Source of the DNA: Prochloron sp. SulCav_FS08_3_32_3330
GTDB taxonomy: Bacteria; Cyanobacteriota; Cyanobacteriia; Cyanobacteriales; DYNF01
NCBI GenBank assembly: GCA_020721205.1
Contig: DYNF01000034.1
Span: 2,459 to 39,601, forward strand
DNA: 37,143 nucleotides
Direction: 5' to 3'
Position 1 is the first letter of the stretch, and every line of letters starts with the position of its first letter. The notes under the pieces were generated by a model. It was not told where the DNA came from, did no database searches, and worked only from the letters and a program-made list of their open reading frames with translations. The translations under genes and the position numbers were made by a program. Shown here piece after piece: positions 24,289 through 33,056 of this stretch.

Positions 24289-25068
24289 ATGACTGAAAAT
24301 CAAAATCCTCCTTTATTATTAGAAGCTTCGGGTATGGTTAAATATTTCGGCGGTATTCGTGCGGTTAATTATGCCCATATTAATGTTCCTAAAGGTAGTA
24401 TTACAGGCTTAATTGGACCTAATGGTGCGGGGAAAACAACTCTTTTTAATCTTCTTGCTAATTTTATTGTACCTGATCAGGGAAAAGTAATTTTTAATCA
24501 TGAAAAAATTGATCATTTACCTCCTCATAAAATAGCTCAAAAAGGGTTTATTAGAACATTTCAAGTAGCGAGAGTTTTATCTCGTTTATCGGTGTTGGAA
24601 AATATGTTATTAGCAACTCAAAATCAAACGGGAGAAAACTTTTTAAAATTGTGGTTTCAACGGGGAAAATTAATTCAAGAGGAGCGAGAAAATAAGGAAA
24701 AAGCGATGAATATTTTAGCTTCTGTGGGATTAGCAGAAAAAGCGAAAGATTTTGCTGGGGCATTATCAGGAGGGCAAAGAAAACTGTTAGAAATTGCGAG
24801 AACTTTAATGTGTGATCCTCACTTAATCTTATTAGATGAACCTGCGGCGGGGGTTAATCCGACTTTAATTAATCAAATTTGTGAACATATTTTACAATGG
24901 AATAAAGATGGTATTTCTTTTTTAATTATTGAGCATAATATGGACATGATTATGTCTATTTGTCAACATATTTGGGTATTAGCTGAAGGCTCAAATTTAG
25001 CTGATGGCACACCGGAAGAAATTAAAAATAATCCTCAAGTTTTAGAGGCTTATTTAGGGGCTGATTAA
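24289..25068 (+). CDS. LivG/NatA-type amino-acid ABC transporter ATPase
   Basis: The 259-residue ATP-binding subunit: Walker A GPNGAGKT (43-50), Q-loop region FQVARV (91-96), ABC signature LSGGQRK (159-165), Walker B LILLDEP (179-185) and the switch His in IIEHNMDM. The FIRTFQ motif, GAGVNP-type D-loop (PAAGVNP) and the long insertion before the signature are typical of LivG/BraF and of NatA, the neutral amino-acid permease ATPase of cyanobacteria. It energises import of branched-chain or neutral amino acids. The partner permeases and binding protein are not in the window, as is common for scattered nat genes in cyanobacteria. Confidence 0.85.
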   Translation: MTENQNPPLLLEASGMVKYFGGIRAVNYAHINVPKGSITGLIGPNGAGKTTLFNLLANFIVPDQGKVIFNHEKIDHLPPHKIAQKGFIRTFQVARVLSRLSVLENMLLATQNQTGENFLKLWFQRGKLIQEERENKEKAMNILASVGLAEKAKDFAGALSGGQRKLLEIARTLMCDPHLILLDEPAAGVNPTLINQICEHILQWNKDGISFLIIEHNMDMIMSICQHIWVLAEGSNLADGTPEEIKNNPQVLEAYLGAD

Positions 25069-25146
25069 TGATCAATATTTTCAATATTTGGCATTACTGA
25101 ATCGAGGGATGATTTAAAAATATTTCTTTGCGTTCTTTGCGCATGA

Positions 25147-25180
25147 GCGAGATTTTATCATACCTTAATTATGCAACGCC
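25147..25180 (+). repeat. 34-bp dispersed repeat, copy 2
   Basis: Identical to 322-355 over 34 bases (GCGAGATTTTATCATACCTT and 14 more). It lies in the 197-bp gap between the LivG/NatA-like ATPase gene and gor, where nothing else is recognisable apart from the gor leader. Confidence 0.85.
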
Positions 25181-25265
25181 CAATATTTTAATTATAATTA
25201 ATCTTACGCAAATTTTTTGATAAGATAAAATATACACAAGAAAAATTATTAATTAGGAATTAATC

Positions 25266-26609
25266 ATGAGTTACGATTTTGATTTATTTGTGATTGGTGC
25301 GGGATCCGGCGGTATTGCTACCGCTAGAAGGGCGGCTGAATATGGTGCTAAAGTTGCGATCGCCGAATTTAGCAGTTTGGGAGGCACTTGTGTTAATCGG
25401 GGTTGTATTCCAAAGAAATTAATGGTTTATGCCTCTCATTTTCCTGATTTATTCAGCGAAGCGGTGGGATATGGCTGGAGTGAGGTAAAAAGCACTCTTG
25501 ACTGGCAAAAAATGATCACTTCTGTCAATAATGAGGTTAAACGGTTAAATGCTATCTATGAAAGAATGTTAGCTAATTCTAATGTGACTGTATTTCAGGG
25601 TCATGCTACTTTTGTAGATACTCATACCGTCGTGGTGGGAGAAACCTCTGTTACCTCTGATAAAATTTTAATAGCGGTGGGGGGTGAACCTACTAAACCG
25701 GATATTCCGGGGATTGAACATACGATCGTCTCAGATCAATTTTTCCAATTACCAGAACAACCGAAACGGATGGTAATTTTGGGAAGTGGTTATATTGCTT
25801 GTGAATTTGCTTGTATTATGAAGGGTTTAGGCTCACAAGTTACGCAAATTTTTCGTGCTGATCATATTTTAAGAGGATTTGATGAGGATTTGCGTCTCAC
25901 AATTCAAGAAGAAATGGAAAAAGAAGGAATTAAAATGTTAAGTGGACATCAATTAACGGGGATTGAAAAGACAGAGGAAGGCTTAAAACTTCATTTAGAA
26001 GGGGCTAAAGACGTGATTTTCGCTGATGCGATCAGTTTAGCGGCTTTAGGGCGTAAACCGAAGTTAGAAGGCTTAAATTTAGAAAATATCGGGGTTAAAG
26101 TGGAAAAAGGGGCGATCTGGGTGGATGAGTATAGTCGCACTTCGGTGGAAAATATTTATGCTGTGGGGGATTGCACCGATCGCATTAATTTAACTCCTGT
26201 GGCGATTAATGAGGGTCGAGCTTTTGCGGATACGGAGTTTGGCAATAAACCCCGTTTAATGAGTCATGAGAATGTGCCAAGTGCAATTTTTACTATTCCT
26301 GAAGCGGCTACTGTGGGATTAACTGAGGCTCAGGCAAGGGAAAAATATGGAGATAATATTAAGATTTATCGCACTAAATTTCGCCCAATGTACTACGTTT
26401 TACCCGAAAAAGACAAGAAAACTATGATGAAATTAGTAGTAAATTCTGAGACTAATAAGGTATTAGGTGCGCATCTTGTGGGGGATCATGCGGGAGAAAT
26501 TATCCAAGGAGTTGCGATCGCTGTGAAAATGGGAGCGACAAAAGCGGATTTTGATGCAACAGTAGGGATTCATCCTAGTGTGGCGGAGGAATTTGTAACG
26601 ATGAGATAG
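25266..26609 (+). CDS. gor: Glutathione reductase
   Basis: The 447-residue FAD/NAD(P) disulfide oxidoreductase reduces glutathione disulfide with NAD(P)H. The FAD motif is FVIGAGSGGIATARRA (8-23), the redox disulfide is GGTCVNRGCIPKK (C42 and C47), the pyridine-nucleotide site is ILGSGYIACEFA (about 173-184), FAD-2 is YAVGDCTDRINLTPVA, and the dimer-interface catalytic base is in GIHPSVAEEFVT near the C-terminus. The motif set fits glutathione reductase rather than lipoamide or mercuric reductase. It is monocistronic, with an MITE-like hairpin after it. Confidence 0.93.
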   Translation: MSYDFDLFVIGAGSGGIATARRAAEYGAKVAIAEFSSLGGTCVNRGCIPKKLMVYASHFPDLFSEAVGYGWSEVKSTLDWQKMITSVNNEVKRLNAIYERMLANSNVTVFQGHATFVDTHTVVVGETSVTSDKILIAVGGEPTKPDIPGIEHTIVSDQFFQLPEQPKRMVILGSGYIACEFACIMKGLGSQVTQIFRADHILRGFDEDLRLTIQEEMEKEGIKMLSGHQLTGIEKTEEGLKLHLEGAKDVIFADAISLAALGRKPKLEGLNLENIGVKVEKGAIWVDEYSRTSVENIYAVGDCTDRINLTPVAINEGRAFADTEFGNKPRLMSHENVPSAIFTIPEAATVGLTEAQAREKYGDNIKIYRTKFRPMYYVLPEKDKKTMMKLVVNSETNKVLGAHLVGDHAGEIIQGVAIAVKMGATKADFDATVGIHPSVAEEFVTMR

Positions 26610-26922
26610 TATACTTCTTACAAAAATAAGTTATTAATTAATCAAAACTTATGAAAAAATCAGATCAAAATTTTAAAATTTAAGTCGCTTTAGCAGACTT
26701 TAGCTATTAGCTGTGAAATTTATGATCCTGTTGGCGAATTTAAAAAATTAGGCTCGTAGTTGGGCTTTAGCCCTATTTAGCACTAGGTAGATAGGGCTAA
26801 AGCCCAACTACAAACATTTCGCCAACAGGATCGTGAATTTCATTGCTAATAAAAATCGTTAACTAAAGTTAACTGAATTGCTGTTAACAATGATCAGGTT
26901 TTTAATAATAACTATTAATTGA
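26610..26922. other. Intergenic region between gor and the antiporter gene
   Basis: This 313-bp gap between convergent genes holds the 129-bp MITE-like element at 26714-26842 and otherwise only AT-rich sequence. No gene or RNA is supported outside the element. Confidence 0.7.
26714..26842. mobile_element. MITE-like element with GATCCTGTTGGCGAA terminal repeats
   Basis: A perfect 15-bp inverted repeat GATCCTGTTGGCGAA (26724-26738) and TTCGCCAACAGGATC (26818-26832) bounds the element, with matching TGAAATT/AATTTCA outer arms (26714-26720 and 26836-26842). The core is the palindrome CTCGTAGTTGGGCTTTAGCC with its complement (26752-26815), the same core as in the TCATAAAT elements at 9.5 and 17.4 kb but inside different ends. 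It can also act as a bidirectional terminator between the convergent gor and antiporter genes. Confidence 0.78.
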
Positions 26923-29001
26923 TCACTGATCACTCGTATCACCGAATAAAACAATCGAACAACTAACAGCAGAAATCACCTGAGTTGTGACATCACTAAT
27001 CGCTAAACCTCCGGCAGTACGACGACGCACCGAACGCAAAATAATTAAATCATGACTCTTAGATTTCCTGAGAATTACTTTAGCAATATCAGGATAAGGA
27101 ATAACTTTAATTATTACAGAAATAGGGGAAGCAATTTTCTCTAAATAATTCTTAATTTGTGCCTTAAAACTATTGATATCCTCCGCAGAAGTCCTACTAT
27201 TACAAACATGAAGTAAAGTAACTTCAGCTTGATTAGTATAAGAAAAAAGTAGCGCAAAATTAACAATTTCTAAAGTCTCAGGAGTTAAGTTTTTAATAGG
27301 AACTAAAACTCGATGAATATTAATCGGTTCTGTTAATAAACGCATCACCGCCACAGGACAATGAGAAGCCCAAAAAACTCGATCAATAATAGTACCAAAA
27401 AGTTTAGCTTGAATACTTTTATCCGAAGTCCATCCCATCACAATTAAATTAGCATTTTGTTCTTTTGCCGTGCGACTAATCCCATTCGCTAAATCATCAT
27501 CAATACGCACAATCGGATTAACTTTTACCTCAAATTGTTCCCCTACCGCCACAGCTTTTTTTAACAGACGCTCACTTTGTTTTAAAGATAATTCTAACTG
27601 GGTGTCATCCATTTGTAAATGGGCTTTAGTAATTGCTACGGGGGTAATCATTCCTCCGGCTTTATGACGGGCTAATAAAGCGGCTATTTCTGTTAAATAA
27701 GTGGCGGCATAGGCATTATAAATAGAGATAACAATATTAAAAATTTTATTAGTTTGAGGATTAAAATTATCATCTAAATTATTAAGATTAATCGGTAAAT
27801 TATTAGTTTCTAAATTAGCTTGAGGAATTGTTAATTTAGGAGCAAATTTAGCAGTAATAACAGGACCTAAAATTGAAGTTACTAACATTAAAACAATGAC
27901 CGCATTAAACACACTTTCATTAATTATTCCTACTTCAACTCCTGCTAAAGTTGCCGCTAAAGTTGCCGCTACTTGAGGTAAAGATAAAGACCACATCGTC
28001 AAAGTTTCAGACCAATTATATTTATAAATAGTTTTAGTTACAAAAGAAGCTAAAAATTTAGAACCAATTAAGCCTCCAACAATTAAACTTGTTAATAATA
28101 AATAGGAAGTAAAACTAGCAATTAAACCGGACATATTTAATAATAAGCCCATATCTACAAAAAAGAAAGGAATAAATAAGGTGCTACCCACAAAAACAAC
28201 TTTTTCTTCCACAAGGGATTTTCCGACCACATCATTAACAGCAAGTCCGGCTAAAAATGCCCCCACAATTTTTTCAACATGGATTAATTCTGCTCCTACA
28301 GATGCTAAAAATACTGCTAATAAAACAAAGATAAATTGATTACTTTCTTCATCTCCACTGCGTCTAAAATATTCTTTACCTAACCAATCAAAACCGAATA
28401 AAACAATCCCTGAATAAATGGCTAAACTTAATAATTGTAAGGCTAAACTACTAGCAGAAAAATCTCCGCCATGAATAGAAACACAAATTGCTAAAACTAA
28501 TAAAGCTGACACATCAGTAATAATTGTTGCTCCAATCGTGATCATAACAGCTTCATTTTTAACTACGCCTAAACGGTTAACAATAGGATAAGCTAACAGG
28601 GTATGAGAAGCTAATAAAGAACCAATTAAAACGGAAGCATTCCAATCAAAATTAGAAATTCTACCCACAATTATTCCCGTAATTAAAGGAATTAAAAAAG
28701 TAGCAATTCCAAAAGTAATTGAACGGTTTTTTGTTTTCTTAAATTCGATTAAATCTATTTCTAAACCAGCCACAAACATGAGATAAATTTTACCAATATC
28801 TGAAAGAAATTTCATCGTTTCACTTTCAGAATCAAGTAGATTTAAACCATCATGTCCTAAGATTACTCCTGCAAATAATAACCCGACTAAACCCGGTAAT
28901 TTTATTTTTTCAAAAATCGGTGGAATGATGAGAATTACTAAAAGAAGAATCGTAAAAGAAATTATCGGATTATGGGGGATCGAATTGAGAAATTCCTGCA
29001 T
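26923..29001 (-). CDS. Kef/CPA2-type cation:proton antiporter with two universal-stress domains
   Basis: The 692-residue membrane protein. Residues about 1-390 form a 12-13-helix Na+/H+-exchanger-like domain with the CPA2 marks LPGLVGLLFAGVILGHDGLNLL, MFVAGLEIDLIEFKK, GSLLASHTLLAYPIVNRLG and EKIVGAFLAGLAVNDVVGKS. The soluble C-terminus (about 410-692) contains two UspA-like units; the first ends near NLIVMGWTSDKSIQ..., with GTIIDRVFWASHCPVAVMR, and the second ends LIILRSVRRRTAGGLAISD. Fusion to Usp domains suggests regulation by ATP/AMP or c-di-AMP, which binds Usp proteins in some bacteria. It exchanges Na+ or K+ for H+; the ion is not decidable. Confidence 0.87.
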   Translation of the reverse strand: MQEFLNSIPHNPIISFTILLLVILIIPPIFEKIKLPGLVGLLFAGVILGHDGLNLLDSESETMKFLSDIGKIYLMFVAGLEIDLIEFKKTKNRSITFGIATFLIPLITGIIVGRISNFDWNASVLIGSLLASHTLLAYPIVNRLGVVKNEAVMITIGATIITDVSALLVLAICVSIHGGDFSASSLALQLLSLAIYSGIVLFGFDWLGKEYFRRSGDEESNQFIFVLLAVFLASVGAELIHVEKIVGAFLAGLAVNDVVGKSLVEEKVVFVGSTLFIPFFFVDMGLLLNMSGLIASFTSYLLLTSLIVGGLIGSKFLASFVTKTIYKYNWSETLTMWSLSLPQVAATLAATLAGVEVGIINESVFNAVIVLMLVTSILGPVITAKFAPKLTIPQANLETNNLPINLNNLDDNFNPQTNKIFNIVISIYNAYAATYLTEIAALLARHKAGGMITPVAITKAHLQMDDTQLELSLKQSERLLKKAVAVGEQFEVKVNPIVRIDDDLANGISRTAKEQNANLIVMGWTSDKSIQAKLFGTIIDRVFWASHCPVAVMRLLTEPINIHRVLVPIKNLTPETLEIVNFALLFSYTNQAEVTLLHVCNSRTSAEDINSFKAQIKNYLEKIASPISVIIKVIPYPDIAKVILRKSKSHDLIILRSVRRRTAGGLAISDVTTQVISAVSCSIVLFGDTSDQ

Positions 29002-29132
29002 AATTTTTATTAGTTATTGGTGATTTGTTATTTCTAAATATTAACGCAAGAATATTTAATTACGCAAAAATTTTAGATAACAATAAATTAAATTTTATGG
29101 TTATCTACACAAAACTTCAGACTAAATCTGTT

Positions 29133-29960
29133 TTATTGATATTTTTCGAGAAAATCTAAAGCCTGATTTCTTAATTCATAATATTCTTCAGTTTCTCTCA
29201 ATTGATGTTGATTACGAGGACGAGGTAAGTCAATTTCTAATATTTTACCAATGGTGGCATCAGGTCCATTAGTCATCATTACCACCTTATCTGACATAAA
29301 AATTGCTTCATCCACATCGTGAGTAATCATCATAACAGCTTGGGGATGATTTTCCCAAATATCAAGCACTTGTTGTTGTAATTTGGGTCGAGTTAACGCA
29401 TCTAAAGCGCCAAAAGGTTCATCTAATAATAACATTTTTGGACGAGTGGCTAAAGCTCTGGCAACTCCTACCCTTTGTTTCATTCCTCCTGATAATTCAT
29501 GAGGATATTTATGAGCCGCCGGAGTTAAATTTACCATTGCTAAATGTTCTCTGACTATCTCATCTTTTTCACTAATACTCCGTTTTTTAAACACTTCATC
29601 CACCGCCATGCGCACATTTTCTTCTACCGTTAACCAAGGTAATAAAGAATAACCTTGAAAGACCATCATCCTCTCGGCACCGGGTTTACGAATGGCTTTA
29701 CCTTCAAGAGTTACTAAACCGGAGGTAGCTGTTTCTAAACCTGCTACTATTCTTAATAAAGTAGATTTACCACAACCAGAATGACCAATTACTGATACAT
29801 ATTGTTTAGGTTTAATGGTAAGGTTAATATTCTCAAGTACCCCAATCTCACTCCCATCTGATTTGGGAAAACTTTTGCAAACATTTTCAATATTGAGAAA
29901 GATATCTTCCTCGTTTAAATTATTAGAATTTACTGGAGAAAAGCTGTTAGAAATTGTCAT
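29133..29960 (-). CDS. Nitrate/bicarbonate/cyanate-type ABC transporter ATPase (NrtD/CmpD/CynD-like)
   Basis: The 275-residue ATPase of the NrtD group: Walker A GHSGCGKST (59-67), Q-loop VFQGYSLLPWLTVEENV (100-116), signature LSGGMKQR (156-163), Walker B MLLLDEPFGALD (176-187) and THDVDEAIFMSD (213-224). The segment RKPGAERMMVFQ is characteristic of NrtC/NrtD/CmpC/CmpD. No second, NrtC-like ATPase with a fused substrate-binding domain is present, so this is a three-component transporter as in cynABD rather than nrtABCD. It is the last gene of the operon and separated from the binding-protein gene by a DUF433/DUF5615 pair. Confidence 0.88.
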   Translation of the reverse strand: MTISNSFSPVNSNNLNEEDIFLNIENVCKSFPKSDGSEIGVLENINLTIKPKQYVSVIGHSGCGKSTLLRIVAGLETATSGLVTLEGKAIRKPGAERMMVFQGYSLLPWLTVEENVRMAVDEVFKKRSISEKDEIVREHLAMVNLTPAAHKYPHELSGGMKQRVGVARALATRPKMLLLDEPFGALDALTRPKLQQQVLDIWENHPQAVMMITHDVDEAIFMSDKVVMMTNGPDATIGKILEIDLPRPRNQHQLRETEEYYELRNQALDFLEKYQ

Positions 29961-30006
29961 AATTTTAGAGATTTTATTTTATCAAAAATTTACGTTTAAT
30001 TAATAC

Positions 30007-30366
30007 TTAAAAAAGTGGTAAAAATTCAATTCGATCTTGATATTCATTAGCCAATGAACCTTCAGCAATCAAAAGTAATTGTTCAATATTTTCACCAATA
30101 CTTGACTTTGAATTTAGGATAAATATTCCCTGTATATGGTGTCCTAAAGCAATGTGATCTACTAAATGAACAGGCATAGATTTACGGTTATTAGTAACTA
30201 ATATATACCCATTATCTTCGCACCAAATTAAAATTTCTGGGTCTAATGTCCCTCTGGGCGGAGCAGTTAAATCACCAACAGCTATTACTAATAAATCTGA
30301 ATTGAGACGACGTAGTTGATTTGTATAAATAGGATCAACATTTTCATCTATAAGATACTTGAGCAT
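30007..30366 (-). CDS. DUF5615 PIN-like toxin-type protein (inside transporter operon)
   Basis: The 119-residue protein reads MLKYLIDENVDPIYTNQLRR, then GTLDPEILIWCEDNGYILVTNNRKSM; acids at D7/E8, D43/E45 and the TNNR turn fit the degenerate PIN-like active site of DUF5615. Later LGHHIQGIFIL is the family's H-x-G-I-F/I motif. It overlaps the upstream DUF433-like gene by 23 nt. It probably forms a TA-type pair with it; toxin action is inferred from family association only. Confidence 0.8.
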   Translation of the reverse strand: MLKYLIDENVDPIYTNQLRRLNSDLLVIAVGDLTAPPRGTLDPEILIWCEDNGYILVTNNRKSMPVHLVDHIALGHHIQGIFILNSKSSIGENIEQLLLIAEGSLANEYQDRIEFLPLF

Positions 30367-30694
30367 AATTAATTTGTTTTCCTAATTTTTCAGCTTTTAA
30401 TTTTCTTAATTTCTCCACAATGGGTCGAGGATGACTTTCTTGTTTGGCTCTCATGCGATCGCTCCATTCTAACCAATCACTCATATAAGCAGAAACAGTT
30501 TGCCGATTATGCAAATAGTATAAAATAGTGGCATAGGTCTGTTCTAAACTTAGGGAAGTATAGGTTTTAGCAATTTCTTCAGCAGTTTTAGCATGAAAAA
30601 GATAGTCAAATAAAATTGTTTCGATTCCGACTCTTGTTCCTTTAAGTCGAATATCGTCATCAGCTAAAAAATCAAAATAGTCGTCTAACTGCAT
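30344..30694 (-). CDS. DUF433-type antitoxin protein (inside transporter operon)
   Basis: The 116-residue protein has the DUF433-like core: YFDFLADDDIRLKGTRVGIE, TILFDYLFHAKTAEEIAKTY, SLSLEQTYATILYYLHNRQT, with an extra basic C-terminal tail (about 75-116, rich in R/K). It is longer than the 80-residue protein at 18.0 kb and diverged from it, so the two pairs are not recent duplicates. It lies 55 bp after the start codon side of the binding-protein gene's end and on the same strand, so it would be cotranscribed with the transporter unless it has its own promoter. Confidence 0.75.
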   Translation of the reverse strand: MQLDDYFDFLADDDIRLKGTRVGIETILFDYLFHAKTAEEIAKTYTSLSLEQTYATILYYLHNRQTVSAYMSDWLEWSDRMRAKQESHPRPIVEKLRKLKAEKLGKQINYAQVSYR

Positions 30695-30749
30695 AGTTTT
30701 TGCTCCTTGATTTTTGGTTTAAGTTAATCATTTTGATCTTAATCATTTT

Positions 30750-32147
30750 TTAAGAGAAATAAAAAGATTGAGGTTGATTTGCTCTAATCTTAAAACTGTT
30801 TAAATAACCTACCGGATCACTAGGATCAAAGGCTTTTTGATCAATAAAAGCAGAGGCTGGTTCAACTTTATAATCATCACTAGGACAATTAATCCCCATT
30901 TCTGAGGCAATTTCTCGATATAAGTCGGTTCTCCACGCTTTACGCACGATTTCCTCCGCATCTTTCGGAAATTCAGCAATTTGTCCCCAACGGGCGGCTT
31001 GAGTCATTAACCAGAGGCTTTCTGATTGCCAAAGAAAGGTAGAATGATCATACTCAATCGAGGATATATCCGAAGATAAATCAAAGAAAATAGTAGTATG
31101 AGGACTATCTTTAATCCGAGTTTTATTGTCAAAACCGCCGTAATTATAATTACCGACGATGCCCGGTCGGGTAAATTCAATTTTTGAGCCTGTAAATGAG
31201 CGTTGGGAAATAATTTGAGCTACTTCCTCACGATTTTCTGCTTTACTGCAATATTGACAGGCAGAAATCATGGCTTTAACTAGAGAGCGATAAGTTTTCG
31301 GATTATTTTCAATAAACGATTGTGATACGGCTAGGAGGCGATCGGGATGTCCTTTCCAAATTTCGTGACCTTGAGCAAAGGTAAAACCAATACCTTCATT
31401 CCCCGTAATCGCCCTTGTATTCCAAGGTTCAGCCACCATATAACCTTGCATTGCCCCAATCCTCATATTACTCACCATTTGGGGCGGTGGAGTAATAATC
31501 AAACGTAAATTTTCTACGGGATTTAAGCCGATCGCTGAGAGTAAATAACGCACAAAATATTCATAAATAGCGGTATTGAGAGGAACAGCCCAAACTTTTT
31601 GATCCGTAGGGGCTTTTTCAAAATATCCTCGCAAATCTGCTCCCATTGCTTCTAAATCCCCTTGATAATCTTGCCAAGGGCGGACTCCAGCTTCCCACAT
31701 TCCCTTATTCATCGTTAAGGCGTTTCCATGACGATGAATCGTCATAGCGGCACAGAGGGGAAAATGTCTAGCACCTTCTGCTCCGATCCAAGCGTTGGTC
31801 ACAGTGCCAGAAACCACGGGAGAAGCGTCTAATCTGCCAAAAATGATGCCATCTCTGGAGTTAGCCCAACTTGCTTCCCGACTTAGTTGCACATTGAGTC
31901 CATATTTGTGAAAGAAACCTTTTTCCCAAGCGATCGCAAAGGGAGCGCAATCATTGACAGGCACAAAACCAACGGTAAGATTAGGTTTTTCTAAGGTTTC
32001 TGGTTTAATTATTTGTTCCATTTCTAAGGCAGATGGAGGTAGGTTTTGGGCTTGATTTTGAGGACGATTACAACCAGAAAATGCGATCGCCGCCGCACTA
32101 ACTCCTATCCCTTGAAGAATTTTACGCCTAGTCCAATTTTTTGTCAT
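30750..32147 (-). CDS. NrtA/CmpA-family substrate-binding lipoprotein
   Basis: The 465-residue binding protein has a twin-arginine-type lipoprotein signal (TRRKILQGIG, hydrophobic stretch, AFSGC with Cys26 as the lipid-anchored residue). The mature part follows NrtA/CmpA: LTVGFVPVNDCAPFAIAWEK, GFFHKYGLNVQLSREASWAN, RDGIIFGRLDASPVVSGT and MRIGAMQGYMVAEPWNTRAI. It differs at places that matter for nitrate or bicarbonate binding: where NrtA reads LSRNGNAITL-like text this has IHRHGNALTM, and the pocket-lining segments are diverged. Substrate is therefore open: nitrate, cyanate, bicarbonate, guanidine-like or other. It follows the permease gene, an unusual order (binding protein normally first). 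Confidence 0.85.
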   Translation of the reverse strand: MTKNWTRRKILQGIGVSAAAIAFSGCNRPQNQAQNLPPSALEMEQIIKPETLEKPNLTVGFVPVNDCAPFAIAWEKGFFHKYGLNVQLSREASWANSRDGIIFGRLDASPVVSGTVTNAWIGAEGARHFPLCAAMTIHRHGNALTMNKGMWEAGVRPWQDYQGDLEAMGADLRGYFEKAPTDQKVWAVPLNTAIYEYFVRYLLSAIGLNPVENLRLIITPPPQMVSNMRIGAMQGYMVAEPWNTRAITGNEGIGFTFAQGHEIWKGHPDRLLAVSQSFIENNPKTYRSLVKAMISACQYCSKAENREEVAQIISQRSFTGSKIEFTRPGIVGNYNYGGFDNKTRIKDSPHTTIFFDLSSDISSIEYDHSTFLWQSESLWLMTQAARWGQIAEFPKDAEEIVRKAWRTDLYREIASEMGINCPSDDYKVEPASAFIDQKAFDPSDPVGYLNSFKIRANQPQSFYFS

Positions 32148-32171
32148 AAAATTATTAGTTATTTGTTATTA

Positions 32172-32220
32172 GGCTCGTTGTTGCACTTCAGTGCTACAGA
32201 TTTTTAGTGCTATTCTGATA
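32172..32220. repeat. Degenerate palindromic repeat in the gap between the two transporter genes
   Basis: CTCGTTGTTGCACTTCAGTG, then a loop, then AGTGCTATTC: a decayed copy of the TTCGTTGTTGGGCTTTAGC palindrome family. The right arm is largely lost, so a strong terminator is unlikely, and read-through from permease to binding-protein gene is plausible. Confidence 0.6.
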
Positions 32221-32228
32221 GCTAATAT

Positions 32229-33050
32229 TTAAGTTTTACGATGGGTAATCATAATTTGTAATTGAGCTAAAGCAGAATCAAGAATTAAACCAGTTATACC
32301 AATGACAAATACAGCCAAAAAGACCGAACTAACATTAAGACGATTCCATTCATCCCACACAAAAAAGCCAATTCCGATCCCTCCGGTTAACATTTCTACC
32401 GCTACAATTACTAACCAAGCTATCCCTAAACTGATGCGTAATCCTGTAAAAATATAAGGTAAACTAGCCGGAAGAACAATCTTGATCCATTGTTTCCAAC
32501 GGGGCATTTCTAACACCCTAGCTACTTCTAAATAATCTTTTGGTACATTAGCCACACCTTCAGCCGTATTAATAATTGTTGACCATAAAGAAGTAATAAA
32601 AATAACAAAAATTGCAGAAGGTTCTGCCGAATTAAAAATAGCAAGGGCGATCGGTAGCCACACTAAAGGAGAAACAGGTTTAAAAATTTGAATAATCGGA
32701 TTAAAAATTAACCAAGCATTCCTAGAAATACCAATTAAAAAGCCTAAAGGAACTGCTACAATTGCCCCTAAGAAAAAACCAATGATTACCCTGCGTAAAC
32801 TAGCCAGTAATAACCAACCTAATCCCAAATCGCCCGGACCCCGACGATAAAAAGGATGTAAAATAAAATCTAAATTCTTATTTAATGCTTCTAAGGGAGT
32901 AGGCATCATTTCTCCTCTAAATAAAGAGATCAGCCACCACAGCAAAATAACACCTGAAAAGCCAATTATTGGTAAATAAAATTCTTTTTTACCTAGCAAA
33001 AACTGAGACTTTTTTTGCAAAAGTCTACCTGTAATTGTTAATAGATTCAT
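32229..33050 (-). CDS. NrtB/CmpB/CynB-like ABC transporter permease
   Basis: The 273-residue inner-membrane protein has about six membrane segments and the permease EAA motif region (YLEVARVLEMPRWKQWIKIV, then LPASLPYIFTGLRISLGIAW). The end FFVWDEWNRLNVSSVFLAVF, then VIGITGLILDSAL, is almost a signature of NrtB, CmpB and CynB. It is the first gene behind the c-di-AMP-type riboswitch. A GAGGG Shine-Dalgarno lies nine bases before its ATG and can be paired by an upstream stretch. Confidence 0.9.
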   Translation of the reverse strand: MNLLTITGRLLQKKSQFLLGKKEFYLPIIGFSGVILLWWLISLFRGEMMPTPLEALNKNLDFILHPFYRRGPGDLGLGWLLLASLRRVIIGFFLGAIVAVPLGFLIGISRNAWLIFNPIIQIFKPVSPLVWLPIALAIFNSAEPSAIFVIFITSLWSTIINTAEGVANVPKDYLEVARVLEMPRWKQWIKIVLPASLPYIFTGLRISLGIAWLVIVAVEMLTGGIGIGFFVWDEWNRLNVSSVFLAVFVIGITGLILDSALAQLQIMITHRKT

Positions 33051-33056
33051 AATAGA

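Noticed and set aside
18023-30694. Recent duplication of one DUF433/DUF5615 pair to make the other
   Set aside because: The two DUF433 proteins (80 and 116 residues) and the two DUF5615 proteins are well diverged; only the architecture is shared.
29133-33050. Calling the transporter nrtABD (nitrate)
   Set aside because: Gene order, missing NrtC, divergent pocket residues in the binding protein and no nitrate or nitrite reductase nearby leave the substrate undecided.
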